From Pyrrhosoma nymphula (lineage: Eukaryota > Arthropoda > Insecta > Odonata > Coenagrionidae): a stretch of DNA of 64,000 nucleotides. Of the stretch, positions 23,641 to 35,460 are shown one piece after another. Under the pieces are notes generated by a model, which made no database searches, had not been told where the DNA came from, and saw nothing but the letters and a program-made list of their open reading frames with translations. The DNA lies in contig OY754330.1 of NCBI GenBank assembly GCA_963573305.1, positions 3,100,001 to 3,164,000 of the forward strand. Direction: 5' to 3'. Every line of letters begins with the position of its first letter. Position 1 is the stretch's first letter. The position numbers and the translations under genes are program-made.

Positions 23641-26615
23641 TTATGTGTATGTATATACATTAGGATGAATCGATTTTCACTTTTTTCGTATTTACGAACG
23701 CCAAAGGGTGGAAACTTCGCCTATTGGGGCAACAGTGAATCGTGCCAAAAATAAGAAAAATCGAAAGATGTCGTAACTGCACTTCTACGAAATTCTGTGC
23801 AAACCGCCTCCCAAGGTGTTTGGCAGGGGGTGATTCATCACTAAGCGTAGGTAAATACTCGTCCCGGTTCCAATTAAAACCTCGCACGCTCTCCACATAG
23901 TGACCTCACCATACATACTACTTTCTGGACCTCACCTATGTAGAGTAGTCTGGAGAATAACACAAGGCCAACCCGGAAACCAATAAAGTGCTACTTTGAC
24001 GAACATGCTAGCATGCAGTACGCAAGTTTCCACTCGACTACTGATCACTGTTACTAAAATTTAACTATAAGAGACATTTCGATAGAGATGAGGCGATAGT
24101 TATAGTCGGAAATTCAGAAACAAGTACAAATCAATCAATATTCAGTGTCGTCTTCGTACCTCGAAATTCATGCTAGCATGCAAAAATTAATAAAATATTG
24201 CAGGCTTATTAGAAAAATAAATATTGCAGATTATTGAAGGCTTCGATCATGGCTATTATGGACATTAATCATGAGCGGAGAAATTACAGTTTTTGAAACG
24301 GTCTGCAATGCTCTTCTCTAATCACATGCATGTGATCGAGCCTGCCATAGTAGCACGGAAGTTTTTAACATGTTCTTTACATCTTCGGGGAAGTAAGCGG
24401 CCTCGGAATTTAATCAGGAGGTTAATTTTTAAATCTTCGCTGTGTGAGTGATTCCCATCCAAATTCCTTTAATAGCCTCTACGCGCGACTAGATTTTTCG
24501 TGACATCTCTTCACAAACTTAGCTGCTCGAGCCCTACCCTCCCCTACATGCTATTAAATGTTGAATGATTGAATTAACTATTATTAAGAATTATATTGAA
24601 TGTTGAAATGTCATGTTGTGTGGCGAGTGACAAACTCCCCCGAACAAATTGAATACGACTCAAATTTCCGATTCGTCGGCCAGTTGTAACTTCTGTCTAG
24701 GGAAGAGAGGAGGAATAGAGAAGAAGAAGACGACGTGGAGGCGGTGAGAGACAGTTGTTTGGGGTGTAAGAATGGAGCGGGATGGGTGGAGTATTATTGT
24801 GCTCCTAAAGAACACTACGAGTGACCCATGCGTCTTTGAGCCTTATTCCTTTTAACTTTCTGCCCTCATGGCAATTTTTTTTAAATGGCCGGAGTCATGG
24901 GTTGGCTCCTACAATTTATGAACACGAGAGTCCATTTAAATTAGCTTGATGCACGTCTTGTGTGCCAATGAAGCTTCATCGGTTAATGACTGGCAAAGTG
25001 ACATCAATCGTGAGGTTTAAGGAGCATTATTTGCAGTCTCGTAGCGGTTATATTGGCATCTTCGGGGAGAATGTAGTAACTATAACATTCGCCATTCTCT
25101 TGTCACTTCTTGCCTATGTTGACGTCAGTAGTTGAACATGAAAGGACTAACGGCTGAAAGCGGAATTCTCAACGATTTCTAAAGATATTCAAACTATGTG
25201 GTAGTGTGTGTGTGTGTGCATAATTTTAACGGAATGATGTGGAAGAGGCATATATTTTTTGTTTACAGTTTTAAATGGAAAATTTTCAAAAAAAACACGA
25301 ATTACAATTTTTTTCCTTTAAAAAATAGCCAATGAAGTCCTGCTAAGCCTTTCCCGGTTTGTCAGCTGGTGCTCTTTTTTATGTCTCCTTATTTTCAGCA
25401 GGTTATTAAACACATTTAAAATCAATTTAATAAAATATTTATACAAAAGTTCAAGCCGCCGGTGAAAATCGCTGCAAGAACGCTCGCATTGTGATAAATT
25501 AAGGCTGTCGCTGTAGTCTAATAGCGGGTTTTCCGTAGGTTCTTAATGGTGCAACAATGCATCGAGAGTTCGATAGTTAAAATGCAGTGGAAATCTGCGG
25601 AATATCCGTTTGTGTACATTTTACTTCCGATTTCGGGAGGTCAGGCAAGTAAATGAATGAAACCGGATCTTTAACCTTCTAGCATTTTAAATATTGTGGT
25701 GTGACTCATATCGGTGGTCTCCTCCTTCAGGGTGAAGATAAGTCGTTATCTGTGTAATTGTTTTCATCGCATTCACTCAGTAATTGCTTGTGGGGTGGTG
25801 GGGTTACGTGATTGTAGATGGGGGAAATGTTTTCTACATTTATTCTTAGCATGGCTCTTTCAATTACTGTGCGGATGAGTCTCGTAATTCTTTATGATGG
25901 TGGCTCATTTTTTTTTCTTTTGGGTGAAAGGGTGTTACGAATGGAAGAAGAACGAGAAGCGTTGATGTATAGAGTGTTAAAGGAGTTAAGCGTAGTCCTG
26001 CATAAAAATCTTCTGGGGTCTTCCTGTGGTTCAAAGGCTGCTGCATTGTGTCAACCGATGTTTCGAACCTTGACTCGAGTATAGTCGCCTGTGTCGATAT
26101 GACGAGGAGGGTGAGCTCGAGTCGTCAAGCTTTGAAACATCAGTTAACGTAATGCAACCCTCGGTCTGAAATTAGTTTTGTTCAGCGACCTTACACGCCG
26201 CCGCCGGGTAAGCACTATTGTCGCCGTCAAAATAGTGCATAGACCTTGACTTTGACGTATTCCACGTCAACACTGAACATTGTTAGGACATGTTACACAC
26301 ATTCGGAAAGAGAATTTATTTTCTTTATCTTGAAATGCATCTCGGAGCGACGTCATTCAACGATGACTCGATTTCAGTCCTTAATTAAATCAAAACGCGG
26401 TAAAATCGCTCAACTTCTCGACTTGGTCATGCTTTCTTAATTTTGAAACACTAATGGCGGATTATAGTAAAGCCAAACTTATACCACGAATAGAGTATGT
26501 GATCACGAAGCCGTATACATCTTTTCGAGGTCCGTCCTCCTTTGATTAATTTTTTAAACGCGATTAGATTAAAAATCGATTGGAATATAGAACTTTTTTC
26601 CGCAAGAGTTGATAT
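23641..26615. other. No gene recognised
   Basis: AT-rich. Noted: the palindromic stretch CATGCTAGCATGCA at both about 24,004 and 24,170, and a 15-base TG run at about 25,204-25,218. Open frames stay below 90 codons and match nothing I know. Confidence 0.35.
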
Positions 26616-26662
26616 TTAACACAAGAAGGTCGGGAGTTGGTTGCCTACCGAAAAGTCCGGCG

Positions 26663-26680
26663 AGCGGTCAATTGACCGCT
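26663..26680. repeat. piggyBac subterminal palindrome, left
   Basis: AGCGGTCAATTGACCGCT, a perfect 18-bp palindrome, 43 bp inside the left end. It is a likely transposase-binding or structural site, by analogy with internal repeats of piggyBac ends. Confidence 0.8.
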
Positions 26681-27240
26681 TGGCCTTTTTTAGGGGTTAG
26701 TCTTGATCAATATGCATTCAAATGTCTCTTATTAATATTTTTTAATAAAATGTGTTTTTCAATCTTCAGTTTGACCCTTGATGGTTTTCCAAAGTTAGTA
26801 TGGTCTTACTTGTGACGAGTTTTCCATTTTTCAAGGTAGTAAAAGACTTGAGTAATATAACACCTCAGTATCAATCTTAAAAAAAATTATCACAGAATAG
26901 GTACATAAAACTGGTTTACTGGACACAATGACATTAAACAATTTCAAACAGTGTTTTACAAGAACAAAAATTAAAATGAAATATCGTACTATGCTTTTTT
27001 CAGAGAGAAAACAAAAAAGAATCGTGTACGGAAAACGAGCATTTCCTTCTCCATCTCCTTGCGATAGCTTGCTCGTTGCGGTTCACTAAAATACTTTATA
27101 AAATAAAAACCGGACCTAAAATACATAATTAGGACATAACTTGGACGGTATAAAGACATAACTGAAGTTCTAAAATGACACAAATAGTAAAGTAATATGT
27201 TTTACAAAAAAGGCGCAAAATCTGGATTTTTAAAAATATT

Positions 27241-28522
27241 TTACTCTGCGAATTCCTCACGCTTCTTGAAAACCCTTATTTCCCCTTGACATTTACCACA
27301 CGTACGTTTTTTGCATTTGTGACATGACTTCCTCGTTTTGTTTTGTTTACAGAGACCGATTTGGCATTTTTTGCGACCAACTACGTCATAAGGAACGACT
27401 TCTGCGACATGCGGCGTAATCCTTACGTAGTCCACGTATGGTTTCGACATTTCTTGCACACATTTCAAAATGAACCATTTTCGTGAGATATTTGAGTTAA
27501 AGACAAATTTGTACAAGAAATGAGCATTGATTATAGCTAGATTTAGAGGGTATAGAAAATATGCACCGGCTATCGCCGCGTGCCAGTTCGCACACTAATA
27601 CACTTACTCGTATATTTGGTGAACAGTGTCGACTCCACATTTGTTCTTATTGCAATAAAGTACCGTCCCCGGTTTCTTTTTTTTTCGGTCTCTGTATCGA
27701 TTTGAACAGCGGGGTGCATACTACTAAGTATAAGGACATTTTTGTTAGATTTCGCTTGATAGCCTGTCGGGGTGAGAACTTCGTGTTTATAGTTAACAGT
27801 GCTAAAACGAGCATCTTATTTTTTTCAAAGAAGACGTCTCCTATTTAGTGTAGGTACATACAAGGTTAGGTTTGCTCTTCCCGAGGTCTTGCGCAAGAGT
27901 TAATGAGGTAAAACAATTATCTGTTTTCACGTTTCAACCCTTGATTAGGAAAGGCTCTACAAGACGTTTGACAATATTTTCGCTAACGCTATATGTGCTT
28001 GCCTTTCCATCATCCTTGCCTAGGCAGGGAATAGCATTGACCGCGTATCTGCTTTTTGCGTCGGTAGCAATCCAAAATTTAATCCCGAACTTGTCCGGTT
28101 TATTCGCCTCTTGTAAAAAGGGGCACCTGCATTTCGTCAGATACAGCTGCTCGTCGACGGTAATACTTTTTCCAGGATTGTAACATGCTAAACAATTGTC
28201 AACAAACTTATTCCAAACTTCTGAAACCAAGCAAAATTGATCGGTTTTGTTAACGGTGAGCACGACTGTCTTTGTCATCAAAACGTGAAAAATATCAAGA
28301 TTTCTTTGAACCGATCTCTACTCATTGTCATTGAAAAAAATTGTTGGCCTCGTTGCTAGTGCCACAGATCATGGATACATGGGTTGTTTGAGCTACGCAA
28401 GCCCCACGTGCATGCAAGATAGAAAGGAACGCGTCTAGCTCTTCTAGCGACGGTGACCACGACTCATCGGCCAGCAATTTACGAGCCTCCTTTTCAGTAT
28501 GTAGTTTTATAAGTCTTAGCAT
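27241..28522 (-). pseudogene. piggyBac transposase pseudogene
   Basis: A cut-and-paste transposase of the DDD class, split over several frames. The N-proximal part (28,522-28,328) has LEELDAFLSILHARGA. The catalytic core (28,281-27,934) has PGKSITVDEQL with the first Asp and NKPDKFGIKFWIATD. A TGA at 27,934-27,936 interrupts where Arg is usual, then KTDNCFTS supplies the second Asp (codon at 27,919-27,921). GVDTVHQ at about 27,620-27,640 supplies the third. The C-terminus (27,516-27,241) has the Cys-rich zinc-binding domain with CHKCKKRTCGKC. All three Asp survive, but a stop and at least two frameshifts rule out an active protein. Confidence 0.9.
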
Positions 28523-29058
28523 TGGTTTAGTTAAAAAAAAGCTTCAAGGCGCTACTGTAAATATCTTTCTCTAATTGTAAGTGGTGCTTAGCGAAGCCGG
28601 TGGGTCCCCATGATTTTTTTAGTATATTCATTGCACCTACCAGCACCATCGCTAGGCGCAATACGAGGCCAAATAGTGTCTCTTTGGCTGTTTCCTTACC
28701 ACCAATTTCTGCCCTTCCAGGCTACGATCCACGGTTCTTCGCCTGCGTTGCCAGCGAGCAGTGGAGTGGGGAGAACTCTTTCAGATATTTGACGGAATGC
28801 TAAGACGACACTGCAGACGCTCAATCACAGTGTTCAAGCACACTCCATACAAACGTAAAGTGATCAAGGGGAAATCATTTAGACAATACTCCGTAAAATT
28901 ATGAGATTGCAAAGGAGTGCGTCGGTAACAGAATTAAAATTTTTAATAAATTAGCGAGGATTAGGTTAATATAACAGTTAAATACTATTTCACTGACGAT
29001 ACAGGCCAAAATAAAATCCTAGATATCACAAACGTTTAGAAAAAGCTAAAGAGGCAAT

Positions 29059-29076
29059 AGCGGTCAATTGACCGCT
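29059..29076. repeat. piggyBac subterminal palindrome, right inner
   Basis: Identical to the left 18-bp palindrome. Its neighbouring CGCCGACCTT on the right is the complement of the left-end flank, so this copy is the true partner of the left site. Confidence 0.8.
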
Positions 29077-29234
29077 CGCCGACCTTTAAGGTAGACTCTC
29101 CTGTTACTCGGCAACCAAATTTATTTTTTTCGTAATATTTTACTAGGTGACTTCATACCATAAAATATTAAAAGTCAGTTAATATCAATCTCATACTAAA
29201 AGTAGGTTGAGTTAGAGCCGTGAAAAATACTAAA

Positions 29235-29250
29235 ACGGTCAATTGACCGC
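29235..29250. repeat. piggyBac subterminal palindrome, right outer
   Basis: ACGGTCAATTGACCGC differs from the other copies by one base. It lies only 17 bp from the right end, a second copy absent at the left end. Confidence 0.8.
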
Positions 29251-29271
29251 TGTCCGGCATTCTAGTGTTAA

Positions 29272-30470
29272 ACGAGGGCTCATTTGTATTGTAATTTAGA
29301 AAAGATTATTTAATGCGATTTTTTCTTATGGTAATGGAAGGTGTTTTGATTTGATATATAATGACTCACATCGAGCAGGTAAATTACTCATTTTAAAGGC
29401 AAATGAATTCTCATATATGTATACAATATGTCCTACCATGTCATGCTCGACGTTAATGTGGAATACGTCTAAGTCCAGGTCCATACAATTTTGACGGTGA
29501 CAAATTGTTCTTGCTAGGGCTTAACTCTCCTAGAGCTGTTTGTGAAGGCGTCTCTCATCTAGGGTGAAGTTGTGCTACCAGTAATCACACTTAATTTCAT
29601 TACTATCTCAAACAAAAAACGGCACAAAGGCTAATTGCGTTGCACTGAAAATAAATGCGTACCAGAGCTGCGGTAAACTATTAAGGATGTGGATTGAGTG
29701 AAAAAAAGGAACCCGGCAACAGAATTGACTCGAATGAGCGATTAGAAGTTTCGCAACTCAAAAGTTGCGCTTACGACGTAGGGCAGCAGCAATGAGAGTC
29801 ACATAATCCGTGGAGGAGATTCTCAATGAACTTGGTTAATCATGTGACGGCGGATGAAGGATCGAAGAGTGGTGATTTATTTTTTGCGCTGCTCACCTCC
29901 ACTGCCAGCACTTTCTTGATGGATTCCCTCGCTCCCCCTTCCACCCCTTTCATCTTTGGCGTTTGCGCTTTCTCCTGCCCTGCTCGCTCCACCCCTCTCC
30001 CTCGCACACCCTCCTCCCTCACTTTCTCCGCCCACACCCTACCTCCCCTCCCTCCCCCCAAACCTCCCCTGCTCTGCGCGCCATCCCCCTTCGTTCGCTT
30101 CCATTCCTCTGGGTCTCGTCCCATTTTTTTGCTTCCTGCTTCCTCCTCTTCCAATTCCTCAACCACCTGGCCCCCACGCCTCTCCCTCTCTCTCTCTTGT
30201 AACACGGCGGCCATATCCAAGGAGGAAAAAAAAACTTCGTTAGCCAGTGTCGTCGTCTTTCGCCTCGAAATCAGCCGTGGATTATATTGATTCCACGGTT
30301 CCGAGTTTAAATCTCCCGTGGATGGGTTAATTTATATAATTAAAATATAAATCCATCCCTGTATATACTTAACTGTGCATTATTTGTCAAACAAAACCCC
30401 CAAATATTCTCCACTCACCATGATGTGCACCCCTACACCACACACGAAATAGTACTAACATGCACTTATA
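29272..30470. other. No gene recognised; pyrimidine-rich tract at 29,920-30,200
   Basis: About 280 bp of plus-strand C/T-rich sequence. Frames over it (154 codons plus, 126 codons minus) are biased to Pro, Ser and Leu or Arg, Glu and Gly and have no family match. The rest is AT-rich. Confidence 0.4.
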
Positions 30471-30474
30471 TCTC

Positions 30475-30815
30475 AAGCCTTCTCTTTCACTATATGGCCC
30501 TCATCATGCAGACTCAATAATCTATAACAAATTACCATCTGATATATTAAATCACTTTCCTCTCTGCCAGTGTTCAAGAACAGTGTGAAGAAATTACTCG
30601 TTGAGAAAGCATATTATTGCATTTCTGAATTCATGGCATCTAAGTGTGATTGCTGTCATAACCGAACTTATTTTATTTTTTTACCAAGTCCTGTTGTGTT
30701 TTCATTTTTTGCTACTTTACCAATGTTTTTTTGCAATCTTTATGTATAATTTTTTGACGATTTCTATGTTACTTGGTGACCAACAGAAATAAAATCATTA
30801 TTAATATTATAAATA
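30475..30815 (+). mobile_element. LINE 3'-end fragment (C-terminus of ORF2 and tail)
   Basis: Translation gives LYGPHHADSIIYNKLPSDIL, then after one frameshift PVFKNSVKKLLVEKAYYCIS and EF. The pattern G-P...(L/I)YN-LP...FK..(V/L)K..L...YY..EF is the usual C-terminal tail after the reverse transcriptase of many non-LTR retrotransposons. It is followed by an AT-rich tail with AATAAA-like sequence near 30,790. Upstream reverse transcriptase is absent, as expected of 5' truncation. The clade is not determined. Confidence 0.6.
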
Positions 30816-31803
30816 GCTAGAAGTCTTTTAATTCTCGAGTGTGGGTGACCATTTCCTTCTCTCATTCTGGTTCCACGCAGTACGGGATGGCTTATCGCAT
30901 TAGCTTGGCTCGGGAACAGATGCCGGCTGTTGTCACTGATAATGGCGTATCAAGTAATAGAAAACGGGTGCAGCTCGGAAACTGTTTCGGACTTGACCTT
31001 ATTCTCCCCCCACTCCCGCCTCGGGAACTGACAACCCCCCCGTGCCAAGTTGTGGGATGGGGGGGAAACCTGCTCTGATGCCAGCAGTCTTAACTCCACA
31101 CACTTCTACAGCTACTGGTGCCAGAAAATAATTGATTTTTAACGCTTTGGCATTTTCCGATTTTTTTATTGGTTGTTTACTTAAGACTGCGGTAGCGTAT
31201 TCGTGGACCGATTGTGGCAGGAGTGGAAATTATCTTGTTTCCTGTCATTTTTTATGCATAAATATTATATCAAAACAGCTTTCATATTTTTTAATGTTAA
31301 CATCCACAGAATTATTTTTCCTCTAATAATTTTTCTAGTATCTTCCTCAAAGATCAGTTTCCACTGAAATCAATGTTTCAAATTGAGTTCGAGGCCACTG
31401 TGGTCAAAGTGGTGAACTAAAATCACAGTAACACCATGACGTAAGTGCTGCTTGCCACTCGCGCTGGTGCCTGGAATCATTTGAATGGGGTCTCTTTTTT
31501 TACGGAATCCGATATATGCTAAAATGTACGCACGTTTCCAATGCCGTGTATATTGTGTCGATCTTAGGGATGACAAGTGCCGGTTGAGGTAGGTCTGCTC
31601 TTGTAGATCCTGCTGGAGTTAATCCTTAGAATGAGGGCTGTTTTTTCCGCCCGTCTCAACGGTAGAGTTACGTACTGCTTCTTCACGCCTCGGCTCCATG
31701 TGGATCGAACAGGGTGGGGTGTGGGTCGCTTGATTTTCGTCATCTTAACGCATTAATTTGATCTCTCTTGCATTAGAATCTCTCGCCAGCATTCGTCCAC
31801 GCG
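30816..31803. other. No gene recognised
   Basis: Mixed AT-rich DNA with a short G/C-rich patch at 31,005-31,070. No frame above 80 codons and no repeat structure seen. Confidence 0.35.
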
Positions 31804-31806
31804 TTA

Positions 31807-32364
31807 AGCCCGTTTCACACGATACTTGATCCAGCACAAGTTCGAGGATACTCGCTAGTATAATAGCTTTCCAGTATCGTGTGATATAGAACCAGCATGT
31901 ATAATCAGTAGCCAGTATAATCGCTATCATACTGGCTGAGCTACTTGATTTCATAATTGATGCGGTACTAGTTTGCTGCTAGCTCCCAGTTAAGACCTAG
32001 TGGCCGTCGACCAATCACATTGGCTTACACAGTCGCAGTGCGATCTTCACTTTTTTTTTTAATCAGCGCCTCGCTTATTCGCGGGTGTTACGCACTCTTT
32101 GGCGGTGAAATCAGTGTGACGTGACAATGTCTCGACAATTCCTGCATTTACTGCAGTAGCCGAAAGTCGCCTTCTTTCATGGAAATCTGCCATTTTCTTT
32201 TAAATGTTTGCTCCTGTGGATGACAGAATACCGTTTCATCGCAAGCACAAGTTCAATGATAGAGTGAAACCTTCTCCCACGGTTTCTATCATACTGGGTT
32301 CCGTCCTCAATTGTCAATTACCTGCTAGCATACTAGCTGAATCATGTATCGTGTGGAACGGGCT
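31807..32364. mobile_element. PIF/Harbinger-like MITE with TTA target duplication
   Basis: Terminal inverted repeats of about 28 bp: AGCCCGTTTCACACGATACT at the left and AGCCCGTTCCACACGATACA read inward from the right. TTA stands outside each end (31,804-31,806 and 32,365-32,367). The 558-bp interior has no transposase but repeats fragments such as AGTATCGTGTGA near 31,870. TIR sequence and 3-bp duplication fit PIF/Harbinger. It looks younger than the related element at 12,398. Confidence 0.85.
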
Positions 32365-32367
32365 TTA

Positions 32368-33217
32368 GCCATCGCCGTGTGTGGGGTTGAATTTTAAAAA
32401 TTGGAAAAATGCCAAACCGTTAAAAAATCATTTATTACCTGGCTGAGGTGAAAGTCCTAAAATCGGACTCGTCGCGTCGTTCGCGTATGGCGCGGGTTGG
32501 GCAATGCCGATATGAGTGTCCGGGAGATGGCGCTCTTTACCATTCCCACTTTTGCCAATCGGCGCTCGGACGGCGGGCCGCAACTTGCACGTATGACTTG
32601 CGACTGCAATGCATGGATGAACGATGTGTATATGACCTGAGCCTTTATCGATGTCCTTCGATATTCATTAGATAGGCTCTGTCATATCCTACGTTTGCAG
32701 ATTTTTGTGTGTGACGATAATGTATCGAAAATTTGATGCTTCGCCGTCTCTCTTATATGCTGTAATTGCCGACTACTCTGCAATGCTTACTGTAACTATG
32801 GTTCTGTATTTTATCTCTAATACGAATTGTTATGGAACTCATCGAGAGAGTTTACAATCGGAAAGCTGGAGAGTGGTACTAAGAGTGTGAGAATGGACCA
32901 GGGTCGGATTGCAAATATCTTTATAGTATGATGGATGATTGAATACGGCTGTAGAATTAGGGATGTCAAGGGAAGATGTTCACTAATCAAGGAATCTTTT
33001 GTAAGAGAATGTGGATAGAATGAAGGAGGGAGATACTTAAACAGGGACTTCAAATATTTTTTTCATTTTTGAATCGCACTTTATTGTTGACAAGCCTTAG
33101 ATTCGATGCATTACAGTGTTTTAACATTTTTCAATTACGTTGTTTTATCGTATCTGCATTATTATGATATGTTGTCACGGCCGCATCGATGATTTTCATT
33201 TTATTGTCCACGTCCGT
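32368..33217. other. No gene recognised
   Basis: Short open frames only; none is convincing. Nothing else seen by eye. Confidence 0.35.
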
Positions 33218-33299
33218 AGAGCGGTGTTTCCCAAACTGCCCTGCGCTCCGCCGAGCCCTTGGGGCTCAGGACGTGACATTCTGCGGGGCTTTCCATTGT

Positions 33300-34663
33300 T
33301 TCCTCTGTTATTATATTTTTCATAATTACCCCCTTGGCAGACTTACTAACCAATGCTTGACCATCTGAAAATCTCACTGATTTTATCAGCTGACCTCCTA
33401 CCTTTATTCCTACCTCCTCCCCCCCCCATGCCTCCCTTACCATTTCTTCTGAGTAAACGTTAAAAAGCAACGGCGATAGTGGGCACCCCTACCGCACTCC
33501 CCGACCTATTGTGGCCCATCCCGATTCTCCATCAGCTACCCTAACCTGCGCCATCTGGTTCATATACAAATGTGTCAGATGTTTGTCCGTCCAATCGACC
33601 CCTAATTTCTTTAACACTCCCATTAATTTCGTCCATTCCACCCTAACAAACACCTTCTCGAAATCTACGAAGCATGCAAAAACATCCTGCCCATACTCTA
33701 GGTTTCTTTCTATTAGCGTCCTCATCACCGCTATAGCATCTTGCATTGGCGTTCCTCTCCTAAAACCGAACTGGTCGTCACCCCTGGTATTCATTTGCCT
33801 TCTTCTCTAGCATTCTGTTTTTAATTCTCAGAACTACTTTGGCCGCGTTGGATATTAAGCTTATTGTCCTATTGTCTTCGCACGTTTTTGCCTTACTCTT
33901 CTTTGGTATAGGAATTAGTAGTCTTCGCGAAGTCTTCCAGCCACACTCCATCCCCATAAATGCTATGAATAAGCGCAAAAAGTTTTCCTCTTCCATTCTT
34001 CCCTATGCTCTTCAAAAACTCTTGCGGTATGTCATCTATTCCCGTCGCCTTATTCCTTTTCATGTCTTGTAGAGCTCTTTCGATTTCGCTATCTAGGATA
34101 CATGGTCCGATGCCCTCTCTGTCGATATAGTCTTCCCTCTCTATATCTAACATATTGGGCCTTATTTCTTTACCATACAGCTCTTCAACATACTCCTTCC
34201 ACCTCTCCTGAATCTCTTTCGGTTCTACTATCTCCTTTCCCGTCTTGTCTGTTATCGTTGTAATTCCCCTTCCCTTATTACCACCCGTCAGTTCCTTCAC
34301 TTTCCTATATTATGCATCTGATCTTCCCTCTTTTTGGTATTTCTCTAACGAGACGCTCTGTCCTCTCCACCACGCCTCTCTTGCTTTCTTTGTTTCTCTT
34401 CTAAGCCTGTTATTTAATTCTTGGTATTTTCTCTTACCTAGCTCTGAGTTTACCTTCGTCCATTTCCTTCTCTCCTCCATCTCCCTTATCATCTCCTTCG
34501 TGATCCACGGTTTCCTAATTTTAGATGCACTGACTACGCCTATCGTTGCTTTTGCAGCTTCTACAAGTCCATTTTTCAAACTTCCCCATTCATCTTCCAA
34601 TGATCTAACTCCATGATCCTCACCCATTATTTCATCAACCTTCTCATGATAATTCTTCTTCAT
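33300..34663 (-). pseudogene. LINE reverse transcriptase remnant with mutated active site
   Basis: The linker (34,663-34,310) is charged and helical and includes RKPWITKEMIREMEERRKW. The RT begins RWKEYVEELYGKE and has KATGIDDIPQEFLK, QFGFRRGTPMQDAI, CFVDFEKVFVRVEW and, after a stop, GCPLSPLLFNVYSEEM. Several key sites are damaged: FEKAFDRV has become FEKVFVRV, a TAG replaces Gln in GVRQGCPLSP (about 33,488), and the catalytic (Y/F)ADD reads FSDG (about 33,360-33,372). It cannot be active. Confidence 0.9.
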
Positions 34664-34679
34664 TGCCCCAGCTCATGCC

Positions 34680-35460
34680 TCCGTATTCCACTTTCGTACC
34701 CTCCTTCCCATTCTTATCTTTTTCACTTTTACCCGACATTTCATGACTAATAAGTTGTGGTCTGTGTCTGCATCAGCTCCTGGATAAGTAGGTGAGTTTT
34801 TAACACTATTTCTGTATCTTTGACGAACCATTATATAATCTATCTGGTACCTCTGTGTCTCCTGTCTTCTTCCAAGTGTACCTACGTCGAGGATGATGTA
34901 TGAACCATGTATTTGCAATCACTAGGTTGTTTCTACGGCAAATCTCTACAGCTTTCTCACCGCGGTCGTTTCTCCTTCCTGGCTCGTAATCGCCCACCTC
35001 CCACCCATCTCTTCCTTCACCCACCACCGCGTTCTAATCCTCCATTACTACTAAATGTTTACTCCCTGGTATCCTATCAATTATTTCCTTTAGCTGATCT
35101 TATACCCTATCTACCTCCTCCTCTTCATGATTAGAGATAGGGATATAAACCTGGATTATAACAATTTGTTGGATCTGCCTTTAGTTCCATGACTATTATC
35201 CTATCACTCACCATTTCTGCATACACTACTTTTCTATGATGTTTCCTATTCATTACCAATGCATCCCCGTGCTGACTTTCATTCCGTCCACTATAAATTA
35301 CTCTATAGCCATCGCTCCAGTAGTCTCTTTCATCCTTCCATCTTACTTCACCCAGACCCATGATGTATACACACACCCTCTCCATTTTTTGCTTTATATT
35401 CTCTAGCTTCTTGCCCTCAGCATAGTCCTAACATTCCACTTGCCTAATCTGATAGTTTCG
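34680..35460 (-). pseudogene. LINE APE-type endonuclease remnant
   Basis: Cuts target DNA to prime reverse transcription. It opens LGKWNVRTM at about 35,440, then shifts frame to GLGEVRWKDERDYWSDGYRV. Further on are ANTWFIHHPRRRYTW, then after another shift QRYQIDYIMVRQRY and GADADTDHNLLVMK. These are the N-terminal NVRT, the DY.-type and the terminal (S/T)DHNL motifs of the exonuclease/endonuclease/phosphatase fold. Two or more frameshifts and a stop near 35,400 disable it. Confidence 0.85.

Larger units (their letters stand above)
26620..29267 (-). mobile_element. piggyBac-like DNA transposon, 2.65 kb, inactive
   Basis: TTAA stands directly outside both ends (26,616-26,619 and 29,268-29,271), the target site of the piggyBac family. 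The left end reads CACAAGAAGGTCGGGAG and the right end, on the other strand, CACTAGAATGCCGGACAG, so the terminal repeats are short and diverged. The palindrome GCGGTCAATTGACCGC lies near the left end and twice near the right end; the inner right copy, with its flank CGGCGAGCGGTC, matches the left copy best. This asymmetric end layout fits piggyBac. The transposase is on the minus strand and broken. Confidence 0.9.

Noticed and set aside
29826..30290. 154-codon plus-strand open frame
   Set aside because: Product biased to Pro, Ser and Leu from a pyrimidine tract, no family features.
33820..34616. Plus-strand frames of 77-123 codons
   Set aside because: Shadows of the minus-strand LINE reverse transcriptase and linker.
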